NCBI GenBank assembly: GCA_012976225.1
Contig: JAAVVG010000018.1
Coordinates: 248,001 to 312,000, forward strand
Length of the DNA stretch: 64,000 nt
Source: Golubevia sp. BC0850
Lineage: Eukaryota; Basidiomycota; Exobasidiomycetes; Golubeviales; Golubeviaceae
Direction: 5' to 3'
Shown: positions 24,144 through 36,611 of the stretch, one piece after another
Numbering within the stretch: position 1 is the first letter of the stretch
Layout of the letters: each line of letters begins with the position of its first letter
Program-made: the position numbers and the translations under genes
The notes under the pieces: generated by a model
Database searches by the model: none
Told to the model about the DNA's origin: nothing
What the model saw: only the letters and a program-made list of their open reading frames with translations

Positions 24144-27100
24144 ATGCTCAAGTTGATTCACTCCAATCCGCCACTTCCATCAGCCAACGCACACTTCAAC
24201 GCCATCATGCCACCAAGATCCAATGAAGGAGATCTCAATGAACCCTCTTCCTCTTCTCATCCTTCCTCCTCTTCTTCAACTCCAACTACAACTAATCATC
24301 CAGTACCTCCAGTCGGTCGATCAACTTCCACTCGGCTCCCTTCTATGAGAGATTTACTATCAGAAATCAGTGCCAAACCTACCATCACCTCTCCGCACAC
24401 CACCACCTCCTCTTCTCAATCACGTCCTTTCTCTCGTCACCACTCGAGACTGAACTCCTCAGAGAGGTCTACACTCCATTCGAAAGCTGGCAGCCCAGAT
24501 GACACGGGTAGCAGCATGGCCTTGGATGAATACGCTGAGAAAGACAGTGAGGTAATGGCTGATAGGAGAAAGCCTTCAGGAGCTGCGAAGGAGGCAGTGG
24601 AGAATTGGACAAGGAGTCAGAGAAGACGTAGCAACAACACATTCGATGGTGAGTACATATTGTAGTTAGTCGTCGGGGCAAAGGGCAGAGGGAGGAGGAA
24701 TGTGGTCAAAGCAAGATGCAAAAGCAATAGTACAGTCCTTCTCTAACCACTCGTTCTACCTCCATGATCCTTCTGCATAGATGATTCATCTTACGCTGCA
24801 TACCAGGAGGCTTCCCCTCGGCGAACAAGCGGAGGGCTGGTCTTAGGAGATGGCGAACTCTCTCGGGATCCTGGAGAAGTTGGAGAAGCTTACGAATGGA
24901 CTAGTGTCGCTCCTCCTAGGAGAGGTAACAGTGGATCAGAAGTCAGTGGAAATCAACCTCAACATCGAAGTGCTGGTAGTGTACTCAACTCACCTAGACA
25001 CTTCGTAGAGAGTCACCCGGATTCCTTTTCGCCTCCTACCCAATCGAGCCAGCTCGCTTCCTTTGGAGCCCCTCTAGCAAGTCAGCATCAATCTCAGAAC
25101 CAACCAAACATCCTACATCAAGTGCCAACTGGGTTCTCTGGATCCAGAGAGAGAGCGTCGACGATGAGCCTTCCAAGAGCCGACCTCGCTCAGGAATACG
25201 TCCCAGCGCCTCGATTCTCTCCTACCTATCCACCCGGGCACCCTTCTAGTCAAGCGCACGTAGCGGCTCATCTCAGACAAGCTCCAGGAAGTAGGGACTC
25301 CATCCTCAGTGGAGCTACTGGAAGGAGCAGTCTCGCCAGCTCGGGAGGCAGCCAAGGTCCTCAGTGGGATGTAAGCAGAAGCAGGAGTGACTCCTCTGCC
25401 AGTATGAGTACCAACAACAGCTCAGTCAGTGCAATCAGTCCTAACGTCAGAATGGGACATCTTCAGAAGGAAGATCCATTCCAGAAGGAAGGTTTCTACT
25501 CCAGACATCAACAATCGAACTACAAGACCAATTCTCCTCTTCTGTTCGCACCGCTATCACCAGTCGACGGACATCATACAGGACCCACATTTCAAGTTCC
25601 AGGAAGATCGCATCCAGCAGTTCTAGCATCTGGTGCTGGGTCTCGTCAGCTCGAAAATGGCACCCTCGTCTCGCCTGGCTCTTCTGCCTCCTACCCTCCT
25701 TCTCCGGTTTCTCCTCTCTTCATGGATGATCCTAGGAATCCTTCTTGGTCAGGCTCCACGGTCGCTCGTGGTAGTGGAGGTCAGCCCCCAGCAAGGAGGT
25801 CTTGGGATGCCGAGTCTCTCAGAGGCTTGGTCTCTCCAGCAGGTCCACCTCCTCACCTTCCGAATCTCAGCATCGAAGCCAGGAATGCTTACAGTGTAGA
25901 TTCGCCAGCAGTAGCAAGAGGATTGATCTCTCCCATGGACTCCTTGCCAACGCACGGATGGGCTGCTCGGTCTCCAATCACTCAAGTTTCTGGTCTTCCT
26001 TCTCATCCATCGGGTCCTTTCGCCTACTCAGCAAACTATCAGAGCATTCCTGGATCGGCTCAGTCAACTCCACCTGTACCAACTCTTTCACTTCCACCAG
26101 CTCCGGATAGGTTGGCCAACTCGAGACGTCGTAAAAGACCCCCTGCGTCATATGCTTCTCTCATCACTCAAGCCATCTCTTCTTCTGCAACTCAACTAAT
26201 GAGTTTGAGAGAGATTTACGCCTGGATCCACGCTGCTCATCCTTCTCACTACGCTCTCGACGGCGCCAACGCTCAAGGGTGGCAGAACACCGTCAGACAC
26301 AACCTCAGCCTCAACAAGGCTTTCGTCAAGGCAGGGAAAGGTCCTGCAGACGAGTCAGGCTCTACGAAGGGTGGGAAAGGTGGTCTTTGGACTCTGGATA
26401 GGGACGTCATCAGGCAGAGGGCTGTGACCGGTCAAGGAGCTGGAGCTGCCGACCTCGCTGCTGCTTTGGTTCTCGGAGAGGCGATGAGAGATGGCAAAGG
26501 TGATCTTCACGGGAGAACAGGAGCGGGATCCTCATCCGAGAACGACGACGGAATGAGCGTCGATGAGGGTACTCCCAGTCCAAGACTCGCTCTTCACCCT
26601 CTGCCTTTCCCAGGCTCCTCTGGACACGGATCTGCCCCTACTTCAGCGAACGGTCATGGATTCTCTGGTAGCTATGGCAGCTCATCCGATCGTCAGAGAG
26701 CCGTTGTTGAACGCTCAAGCACAACCACTCTCAGAGGAAGCCAACAAGGTGCGATCAACTCCGGGAGAAGAAGATCTAGAAGTCACTTTGAACCAAGTCC
26801 TATCTCATCTCACCAGAACTCGAATGACAGAGAAGCGCCCTCCGTCCTAAGAGCTCCGTCCACCCCTTCTTTCACTCCAAGCGGTGTTCTACCTCCTCAA
26901 CAATCGAGCTACAACAGAGCGACTCCATCGCTGGTCCGACCTCTGGCCGGTAGAACTAGGGGCTACACCATTTCAAACGGTGAAATCGCAGCAGGTCGCC
27001 CTCAACACCTGGCTCATCCAAGCCCAAGCAAACGCAAGCTCGACTTCGAGAACTCTGTTGGAATGGATCTCGACGATGCTTCAGAGACTCGCTCTAGGCA

Positions 27101-27380
27101 GAGATTCAGAAGCCAAGGTGGAAATTCTCCTACTCTCTCCAAGTCACATCTTACATCTCAACCTGTTCAACAATCTTCTTCGCATCTCAAGGTCAGGAAC
27201 TTCAACTCCAATTCCCGAGCCAACGAAGACGAGGAAGAAGATGACAGAAGACCAAGCAAGAGCCCTAAATTGACAGCTGACCTCCAGCTTCTAGCAGTCA
27301 ATGACAAGGACGAAGAGTCTGGCATCTCCAACGGTGACAAGAGCGGGCAATCAATGAGCATTCGTGGTCTCCTATGCTAA
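24144..27380 (+). CDS. forkhead (winged-helix) transcription factor
   Basis: Two exons, 24144-24648 and 24781-27380. They total 3105 nt, giving 1034 residues. A single forkhead domain lies at about residues 617-710. It opens with RPPASYASLITQAI, continues with SLREIYAWI and reaches the recognition helix in GWQNTVRHNLSLNKAFVK, all close to the family consensus, then LWTLD. The flanks are long, Ser/Pro-rich and apparently disordered, with basic RRRKR-like patches that could serve as nuclear signals. No FHA domain is visible, which separates it from yeast Fhl1-type proteins; it is nearer the Fkh/Sep1/Hcm1 style. Such factors regulate cell-cycle or developmental genes. A second in-frame ATG at 24207 (MPPRSNEGD) is an alternative start. 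The last residues, SMSIRGLLC, are an ordered-looking end of unknown meaning. Confidence 0.93.
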
Positions 27381-27840
27381 GGGCTTCTCTCCATGTTTCA
27401 GTTTACTCTTTCTTCTCTTTCACTTCCTATACCATTTTACCCGACTCCATTTCACTTTCTTTCTCCCTCTGTATCCTTGCAATGACTGATTGTACCTTAG
27501 ATTTTCACCTTCTTTCTTCAGTTTCCTTTTCCCATTTCCGACTCCTCTGCCTCTCGCACTGCACTGCATCCTGCCGCTGACTGCTACGTTGGCTATATAT
27601 CCTATCAGCTCTTGTCTTGTATCCATCACTGTTCTATCCTAGGCTTGACTTTGTCTCTCTCGCCTTTGTCTAATCTTCGTGCTCGCAATCCCCAAAGTCA
27701 CAATTAAAATCCATCGCTTCGGCAAACTTATCACAAAGGTCGAATTGTTGGTTGAAAAATGTATGAATGTGAAATTGTCTACTAAATGAAAGAATGGGGA
27801 AGAGACCATGAAGGGTGGCTATGGTTCAGAATCTGCTCCT
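27381..27840. other. convergent 3' UTR region
   Basis: The gap between the forkhead stop (plus) and the pantothenate kinase stop (minus). It is CT-rich, with a TATATAT stretch near 27593. No coding evidence. Confidence 0.45.
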
Positions 27841-30800
27841 CTAACCTCTCAAAGATTCATCTGCATCGTTCCCATTGATTCCCATTCCTTCTAACATGCC
27901 ATCTAATCGACCCAACAATGAGTCCAGTTTGTCCTCCAAGCCATCCGCCGCTCCTTCAGCCATTTCCATCTTCGCTAGCAAGTCCTTCACCGAGAAAGTC
28001 TCTCCATCGATTTGGATTAATTGATTCGGATCCATCATCTCCAAGTCTTCTTCATCCGCTTCCAAGCCCTCGTCTTCTTGCTGGTCCTCAACTGATTCAC
28101 CTCTCGTCGTCTGCGTCGTGGCAGAAGAGATTGAATTGAGATTAGATGATGTCGTCATCGGCGTAGAATTGGAAGTTGAGGTGGAGGAAAGAACTTCAGA
28201 AGGTAGATAAGGAGAGAGTAAGCCTTTGTCGCTTTCCGACAGAGAGGCTAGAAGATCTGCTAAGGTTCTTTCGCTAGCAACCCCATTCTGTTCGGAAGTA
28301 CGAGCATGTCCATTCACCTGAGGTCGAACTTGAGGCACAGAGTTGTTTGAAGTTGAAGTAGTAGAATTGAGTTTGGAATGAGGAGAGAATCCTTCCAGAG
28401 GACTGCCTCCTAAAGCTTCTTGAAGCAGTGAAGGTAATTGATGAGAAGGTTCCGTTTTCACTCTTGGAGTCGGAATCGTTGTTGTTGGTGGAGAACTTGC
28501 CTTTGAAGTAGAGGCCGATTTCACCGGTTCGCTCTTCGCCTCAGGTTTCTTCGCTTCTTCTTTGCTTGGACTTGAACTCTCGGCTACCGGCACTCCGACT
28601 TCATCTCCTCCAACGCATCTCAACCAAGCCCCGATAGCACCAAGGTACCCTTCATGTCGTAGGAAGAACGCTCGTTTAGTTCCTCTAGACCAGAATCGAA
28701 TAGCATAGGAAAGGGTTGAGATGGTAGATTTATGTCCTCGAATGAAGCATCCTCCGAAGTAGATTCGATCAAGATTGTACTTTTCGGCGTTCATGTAACT
28801 GAATAAGATGCCGAGGAAGACAAGGAAAGAGGGGGAAAGAGTGATTCCTAGAAGTGGTTGAGAAAGTGACGTCTCCATCCTCTCTTTCTTCTCTTTGAAC
28901 TCACGCTATCTGACCGATATTGTTCGAGATGGCGTACAGCAAACTTCTACAGATATCCTTGCTCTTGAATTTTCTCTTTCTATCTTCAACTTTTCGAGGA
29001 CCATTTTTCTTGAAGACTTTACCAAAACTGGAAGCGATAGTGGAAGATTTCAAGCCCAAGTGATTTAATCCTACTGCTCCATAAATATCTCCAACTAGCA
29101 TATCAACTGTCGAATTATCTCCAGATTCAGAGAGAGATAACATCTCTTTTGGGAAAGAAGCGCGATTTTGGAGGATTTTATTGGGGCGAAAAGAGAGAAG
29201 AGAGACAGTCGAGTTCAGAAATGATCAAGAGGAGTGCACGTACTATCTAGAAAAATCCGATTAGACAGAGCTCGAAGGAGAGAGAAGTCGAATGAGAGGG
29301 ACGATCAGGACTCACCATCAAAACTTTCAGCTTCAGTTAACAAGCTTAACAAACCCCAAAGAGTTCCACCACCCAAACTCGTACCACTAACTCTTTCAAA
29401 TTTACCGAAATCATCCACTTTGATAATTGAAACTCCACTTCCAATGTTAACGAGTAAGCAAGGAAGTTTTGGAGAAGGATGAGAATCGAATAATGGGTTA
29501 TAAAGAGGAGGAGAAGGGGAAGGTCGAGGAAGTTCTTGAGGTTCAGATTGAGATGATTGAAGTTGAGGTTGAGGCTGTGATGAAGGTATTTCAGAAGTAG
29601 GAGATATTGGAGTAACTGAATCGGAACTTGAACTTGAATCCTTCCTTCCATCAACATAGGGTAAAGGATCATGAAGCTTCCCAACCAATTCGTCAGAATA
29701 CCAAAAAACCTCATCAGGGATCAAAGTGAAGAAGTTCAATCCAGTAATCAGACAACTCATTTCATCTTCTTTCTGAACAGAGACTCCTAATTCCTTTTCA
29801 AAGGTCTCATAAAACAAATGAGCCCCACCTCCAGTAGCCATTAGTTTAACAGATTTCCTCATCTCTTCAATCGAAACCCCATTGGAAGTTGCAGAGTTCG
29901 TGATCAGAGTGTTCAAAAAGGAGATGCAAGACGTGATGTTTGAGGTTTCGAATTTGACGAAGTAAAGTCTACCACCTGGAAGTGAAGAAGGTAAAGATCT
30001 TCTACGAAAAAATGTTGAATGGATTGAAGATGAAATCGAAGAGAGATTGGCTGTGTTGTTGGAGGTTTCACTTGAAGGTTGATAGACATTCGTTAAGGAA
30101 GAGGTGGTTGAATTCAAGATAGTCGTGGGAGTTAACGTTCCTGAAGGTGTTAGAGGTCCTACATCTGAGGAAGTCGTTCGAGTCCTAGGTCTGGGATCTG
30201 AACTAAAAGGGTCGGAGGAATAATGAGAATAGAAAGAAGAGGATAAATCGGCTTCGAAAAGTCTTGGAGAATTTGGATTACTGATATTTGAGGCGGAAGT
30301 TGAAGTGGAGGTTGAAGGTCGAGGTTGTGATAGAATGTCTGAGACTTGAGATTTTGACTCGGAATTGGATCTGGCTCGTGCAAAGTAGACGACTTTGGCT
30401 AGAGATCCGCCCACCTGAGGAGAGGAGTTCGAAGTGTTAGGATAGAGAACTTGTAAGCCTTAGCCTCCTCATACGTCGCATAGGCTGCCACACTTGATTG
30501 CCAAATCAATCGAATATCAGATTGAATGAGCGGATAGATTGACTCAAGGGAGGAGAGAGAAGAGAGGGGTCTGTTCCCTTGCCTCCTCCGCCTTTACTCT
30601 ATCCTCCAATTCAAAGCTGGACAGAAGCGTCCTTCACTACTTGGAGAATACCTATTCATTACCATAGAGTCATAACCAGCTCCCTCTTCCTTCCATCGCA
30701 AACTACATCAAAGCAGAGGAGCTTGCCCCAATCAAACCATCAACGCTAATTCCGTTTCTGCCTGCCCTCTTCTCTAGTTCTCCTCTCCCTCGTCCGGTTG

Positions 30801-31283
30801 CACCCCTTCTACGCAGCCTGCTCAACTCCTTCTCTTTAGAATACGATAGCCAGACGATTCTATGCTTTGATAGAGACTGCCTCTTCTACGCCCTCTCTGA
30901 AGGAAGAGGAGCTGCAATGCAGAGAGGGTAGCTGCTTCCGTCTGCGTCTGGACCTTATCTCCTTTTCAATTTTCCATTCTTCCCTTCCCTTCCAAGGCAT
31001 CCTCTATCCTTCAAAAAGTAAGAGTAGAACTCACATCTACTGCTATGTGACTGACGCTCTCTTGATGATTCGGAAGATAAATGTCTCTGCTGTCTCTTTG
31101 GTCTGGAGTGGCTTCATCTTCAATGATTTGAGCTCCCCTAATCAATTCAAGGAGAGTGGATCCATGAGATAAAAGGTTGATTAGTGAGCAAAATAGAGAT
31201 GCAGAGGGAAGAGAAGAGAAGAGTAAGAGTAAGAGGAGGTAAGAGTCAAAGATAGATAAAGATAGACATGCTGTACTGCACTG

Positions 31284-31325
<42 letters not shown>

Positions 31326-31393
31326 CTCTTGTGACTGATTACTAACCTTGTATCTGGGAAAATTTCAACTGAAGATGCTTGAGGTGTTGCCAT
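27841..31393 (-). CDS. pantothenate kinase (eukaryotic type II) with long insertions and C-terminal extension
   Basis: Five exons on the minus strand: 31393-31347, 31137-31035, 30414-29316, 29145-28905, 28798-27841. They total 2448 nt, giving 815 residues. It phosphorylates pantothenate, the first and controlling step of coenzyme A synthesis. Evidence includes the ATP-binding start SHIAVDVGGSLAKVVYFARA formed across a splice, ATGGGAHLF, VNIGSGVSI, GTSLGGGTLWGLL, GDNSTVDMLVGDIYG and YNLDRIYFGGCFIRGH with AFFLRHEGYLGAIGAW. Compared with the family it carries a Ser/Thr/Pro-rich insert of about 130 residues after FARAR, a second of about 50 residues before the VNIGSG segment, and about 260 extra C-terminal residues that end in a leucine-rich, acidic, probably helical region. 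The fourth exon start was chosen at the acceptor that restores the family reading (ESFDEMLSLSE). The gene is divergent from VTC4. Confidence 0.93.
31286..31319. repeat. CT microsatellite, 17 units
   Basis: An uninterrupted CT dinucleotide run of 34 nt, followed by TGTGTGTCTCT. It lies in the first intron of the pantothenate kinase gene (31138-31346), where the sense strand reads GA. Likely length-variable between strains. Confidence 0.95.
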
Positions 31394-33208
31394 CTCAGTG
31401 TAATTCCGGGTTGAAGGAGAAGATGAATCCGATTGAAGAAATCCTCATCCCCAGAATCGACCACGTGGCTCAGATCGGTGTCGAAACGAGAACCAACTGA
31501 ATTGATTCTATTTCAGACGGATGGTATATACAGCTAGTGAAATACCGAAACGAATTCATGATGGGGCAAATAATTCAATTGGAGCGAGCAAGGAGACTGC
31601 CCTGGCTGCCCTACCTCCCTTCTTCCACCCAGATCATTCTGCGGTGACTTCTTTCGTTGAGTTTTCAACGAATTGAGGATTTGCTGTGAATTATAAACAA
31701 GGAAGTTCCAAGTCCTGCGATTGAAGCAAGTCTTCTGGTAACACCCTCTTCTGTTTGATCCCCCATCGAAGAGTTTCCAGGTTCTACTTTCTGAAAGCGC
31801 CGCATGAAGAATCCCCTGGCTTTTTGACTGACAAGAACTTTGATTCCAGAGTACTCGATCAAAGACTCGTCCTTATAAAGAGTTCAAGAGAATCTGGACA
31901 GAAAGAGGCTCGCGGTTACAGCCAGCACCTCGTCACCTTTCGAAGTCTTTAGGTTGGGTTCGAGACTTCTATTTTTCTCAAGAAGCAAGGATTCTTCTCT
32001 TTGTTTCTTCATCGTGCTCACCAGGAGCAGAGAAGGTTTAGAAGCTCAACACAAAAAGTGCATGTCAAAAAGATAGAAGGTTGAACGAGCTCGACGAGGT
32101 GCTTCTATTAGGGAACCTCGAGCAGGAGGAGTTTTCGTTCGAACAGATGATGGTTTTGATAAATCGAATTTCTACCACATCGAAAGGGGAGAAGAGCAAC
32201 TCCGACGATCAACTCCTGAGCTTTAGACTCAACTCTTGTCGCCCCTAGATCGCGGTCAAGAATAAAGAAGCCTCTTTGACTTGCTTTGCTGATCTTGAAG
32301 CTGTATCAAAGATACATAAAGTTGAGTAGAAAGATGTTGGGAGAGCATCGTTTTTGAAGTCTTTCGCGCAAGGGATGAATGAGGTGAGACGTTAATCAGC
32401 CGACGGTTGGAACGTTTGGAATGTTCAAGGGAAAGAAAGGCTCCTCCGATTGGAATGGACTACATCTCAACTACTAGGAGTAGTAGTCACTTCTGAGAAA
32501 GTTCTGTCAGTGGAGGAAAAGTGACTTCGTGGGGCCAGCAGGACTGACTCTCTTGCCCCTCTTTCCCAGGGAATGCAGCTACACATTGAAAGGATACTCC
32601 TCTTCCCCGACCCTGATTGAACGTGGAAATGCTCACTGAGAACAGAAGGATCTTAGATCCTAATGTGGGGAAGATTTCATCCAGGGAGGAAAATCAGGGG
32701 TTCCCTCGGTGATCTCTGACTCTCCTGAATCCAGAGGCTCTCTATAGAAACTGTCTCTCCCTACCTCCTGATGGTCATACATAGAGGATCACATCACAGA
32801 AGCAGGCATTGCTAACATGGTACATAGAAATGAAGACAATTCAGGGATGAAGAGAAAATGAAGACCGATTCGGCGATGGACTGTAAACGTGCCCTATCGA
32901 TTTCACACAATCGTCCCGAAATTCTGGAAGCAGCAGCAGGAGGGGGAGTTGGACTGAGTGTGGATGTTTTAATACAAGAAAGTATTCTTCGTTCTTCTCT
33001 CTCTCTGCAACTCATCCAGTGATCCTCAATCCTATTCTTTTCGTTGGAGTGTTCTCAACTCCTTGATTTTGGAATTGAATCTGATACTGGCTCCTCTAGA
33101 CGCGTTAACTCACAGGAAAGGAGGTACACCGTTCTCTACTGTCTCAGATCTTCCCCCTTCCTTCCTCCTGCTTATTCTATCTATTCAGTCTAATTCCAAT
33201 TCCAGAAG
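31394..33208. other. 1.8 kb divergent intergenic region between pantothenate kinase and VTC4 genes
   Basis: No coding region can be supported; the open frames are under 70 codons and without motifs. The stretch should hold two promoters. A CACGTG palindrome (31462-31467) and a TATATA (31525-31530) sit near the pantothenate kinase end. The size is large for this gene-dense window. Confidence 0.45.
31462..31467. promoter_or_regulatory. CACGTG E-box-type palindrome
   Basis: CACGTG within the larger palindrome CCACGTGG, about 70 nt upstream of the pantothenate kinase ATG and in the intergenic region shared with VTC4. CACGTG is bound by fungal bHLH factors such as Pho4 and Cbf1. Function here is inferred only from the motif. 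Confidence 0.35.
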
Positions 33209-36200
33209 ATGAAGTTTGGTCAAACGATTAAGACGTCGCTTTACGCAGAATGGTCTTCAAAGTATTTGAGGTATTCAGATTTGAAGAAGGACATTAAGAA
33301 GAGGATCGCAGATCATGGTACTTGGACAGATAAAGACGAAGATGAGTTCGTTGAACAATTGAAAGGTGAATTGGAAAAGGTTTATGATTTTCAGAAGAAC
33401 AAGGTGAGTAACAGAAGTAGATGTAGGTGAATTAGAAGGAGTGGGTGGCAGTGGCAGAGCTTGGAATGGGAATGCTTCTAGATAGGAAGAACGGGCTAAG
33501 ACTCAATCTTTGCTCCTCGATCCGGATGGTCTGAAGGGGTTGAATAGCTTGGCTGAAGAAAAGAGATGACAAAGTGATGCTCTTACGGTGCCCGATCACT
33601 GGCAAAGAGCGAGGGAATGGAGGTGCAGTAGCAATCGGAGGTCCACCTCTGGCACACCATACCCCCTCCTCTAGCTCTTTCCCTCGCACCTCCTCCATCC
33701 CTACAAATTCTTCCGGATTGAATTTCTCAGCTGAATTATGTGTAGACGACCTCTTTGAGAGGATCAGAAGCTTCTTCGGGCTTTGAAAGAAGAGAAGCGG
33801 TAGGACTGGCAGAGGCACGTGCATAAGGTCTCTTCTTCTCACCGAGATCCACCTTTCTTTCGTCTTTCATTCGGCTAACCACCTTCTATTTCTATTTCGC
33901 ACAACTTCTTCTAGGTCGATGAACTCACTCAACGAATCAAGAAAGCTCAAGCCGAAGTTCGCCTTCTAGTTTCTTCTCGAACCTCCTCCGCTACCTCTTT
34001 GAACGGTCGTCAATCCTCAGCCGCCTCCGATGCATCTGGAGAGCATGGATCTCGTCGTCGTAGAGAATCAGGAGGAGAAGATGAAGATGTAGTTTACGCT
34101 GAAGATGATGTTGGATCTGATGATGAATTCGATTCAGATACAGATGAAGCTGAAATTTATGAAGAAAGATTTATAGAATTAGAAGAAAGGTTAGCAGTCA
34201 TTATAGCAGACGTTCATGATTTAGCTTTGTTCACTAAGTTGAATTACACTGGTTTCCATAAAATCGTCAAGAAACATGACAAACAAACTGGCAGACTTTT
34301 GAGAAAGGAATTCGTTCAACATTATTTGTCTCAAAGACCTTTCTATAAAGAGAATTATGATGAACTGATTGTGAAGTTAAGTAAACTTTTCGATTTGGTT
34401 AGAACTAGAGGACATCCAATTATTGGAGATTCTTCTGCTGGTGGAAGTCAATCTGCTTTTGTTAGACAAACTACTAAGTATTGGGTTCATCCTGATAACA
34501 TCGTTCCTTTAAAATTGGTCATTCTCAAACATCTTCCAGTTCTAGTCTTCAATCCTGATGCTGAATATCAACCTTCAGATTCTGCTATCACTTCAATTTA
34601 TTACGACAATGAAGATTTGGAACTTTATCTAGGTAGATTGGAAAAGACCGAAGGAGCTGAAGCTGTTAGATTGAGATGGTATGGTGGAATGGAGAATAAA
34701 CAAATTTTCGTTGAAAGGAAAACTCATAGAGAAGATTGGACTGGCGAGAAAAGTGTAAAAGCTAGATTCCCAATTAAGGAAGAAAACGTCAATGCTTTCA
34801 TGAACGGTTCTTATACTATGAATGAGACTTTCGAAGCTCTAAGGAAAAAAGGAAAGAAATCTGACAAAGAGATTGATTCCATGTTACAACTTGCAAGTGA
34901 AGTTCAATATTCAGTGCTTACTAGAGATTTAAATCCAGTCATGAGAAGTTTCTATAATAGAACTGCTTTCCAATTACCTGGGGATGCTAGGGTTAGAATC
35001 TCTTTGGATACTGAATTGAGTTTGATTAGAGAAGATAACTGGGACGGTAGGAAGAGGAGTGGTGATAACTGGAGGAGAATGGATATTGGAATCGATTTCC
35101 CTTTCGATCAATTGAAGGAGGATGACATCGAGAGATTCCCTTATGGTGTTCTGGAAGTCAAACTCCAAACTCAGATGGGTCAAGAACCTCCTGAGTGGGT
35201 CAGAGAACTAGTCTCCAGTCATCTGGTGAGTTGTAAGAGAATGCGAAGAAGGAGGCAGGAGCAAAAAGGATTGTTTTGCTCACGCCCTCTCCACGATCCC
35301 CTCTTTCATCGACAGGTCGAGGCCGTTCCTAAGTTCTCCAAGTTCATTCACGGATGTGCTACTCTACTCTCCAACAGAGTGGATCTAGTACCCTTCTGGC
35401 TACCACAGATGGAAACCGATATTCGCAAACCAGCAACTCGCAATCTAGCCATCGAGAGACCAGTTCCGTCTTCTCACACCCCAACTTCTTCAGGAGGAGG
35501 TAGTAGATCAAGACCTGAAACTCCAAACGAATCAAATCCACCAGGATACACTGAACCAGTCTCAGAAGATGAATTCGAAGGAGCTCAAGAAGATCACAGA
35601 GGCGCTCAAGTGATTGGAGATGAAGGTTTCGAAGCTGGAAATCTTGGATTACAACCTCATGATCCGAGAATTGCTGAAGCAAGAGAACACAGATTAAAGA
35701 ATATGAAGGCTAGAAGAGAAGAATTGGAAGAACTTCATAGAGAGAACCCAGCTTCTCACTCAGGAATGGTAGTCATTTCTTCTGGAAATCCTAGTGGTAA
35801 GAAGAAGACCATCGTTGCCGGTAGAGATCAAATCTTATCTACTTCTACTAATTTCGATAGAACTTACTTTTCTAAATTGACTCCTTCAAATCTTCAAAGA
35901 CTCTGGAGAGCTAAGAATTCAAGAGAAATTAGCGGTGGTAGACATCCTTCTCAAAGAGATGACGATGCTGATCATGGAAATGACGAATTGGATGCTGATG
36001 ATTTAAGAGAAAGAATGGAAGAAGAAGAAGAAAGAGAAAGGACTAGACAGGCTCTTATGGGTAGAGATGAAGAGGAAATGCCTCAGAGATTGAACAATGC
36101 TGGAATTGAATATGTTAAACATTTCCAACCTAAAGCTGGAAAGAAGGTTTCTATTCCGGTAAGAATTGAACCAAAGGTTTATTTCGCTAACGAGAGAACT

Positions 36201-36611
36201 TGTGAGTAAGAGAGACGATGGACATTATTCTCATCTCTTTCGTTGTACTAACTTCTCTCTCTGTATCTTTTTTCTCTCTTCCTCTTTTCAGTCCTCAAAT
36301 GGATCGAACTTTCAGTTTTCATCTCAGCTCTAGCAGTTGGACTTCTCAACTTCTCAACTCCAGGAGATACCACCGGTTTAATCGCTGCTTCAATCTTTAC
36401 CATCGTTGCTCTATTCTTCATCGCTTATTCAGGTGTGATTTACATGTGGAGGGCAATCAAGATCAGAAGAAGGGAATCATCAACCATCTACTTCGATAAA
36501 TTGGGACCAAGTTTCCTTTGTATGGGAATCCTTTTGGCTACCGTTGTGAACTTCATTCTAAGATTCAGGGAAAGTCAACATCTGATTCATGCTAGAGGAG
36601 TTGTCAATTAA
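33209..36611 (+). CDS. VTC4: VTC4, polyphosphate polymerase subunit of the vacuolar transporter chaperone complex
   Basis: Four exons: 33209-33403, 33915-35225, 35316-36201, 36292-36611. They total 2712 nt, giving 903 residues. An SPX domain (about 1-190) opens with [15 protein letters not shown] and ends with [16 protein letters not shown], the basic surface that senses inositol pyrophosphates; an acidic Ser/Asp/Glu insert (about 94-145) splits it. The triphosphate-tunnel polymerase domain follows, with [20 protein letters not shown], the twin-Arg RLRWYGG near residue 316, [11 protein letters not shown] and YGVLEVKLQ. Retained Arg and Lys tunnel residues point to catalytic Vtc4 rather than accessory Vtc2/3. 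A long charged linker leads to a C-terminal VTC1-like block with three membrane helices (about 800-903). The complex makes polyphosphate from ATP and passes it into the vacuole. Intron 1 is long (511 nt); intron 2 (90 nt) is in frame without a stop. Yeast Vtc4 is about 720 residues. Confidence 0.95.
33826..33831. promoter_or_regulatory. CACGTG motif in the first intron of VTC4
   Basis: A CACGTG palindrome inside the 511 nt first intron of VTC4. In budding yeast VTC genes respond to phosphate through Pho4 at CACGTG sites, but those lie in promoters. The hexamer could occur by chance. Confidence 0.3.
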
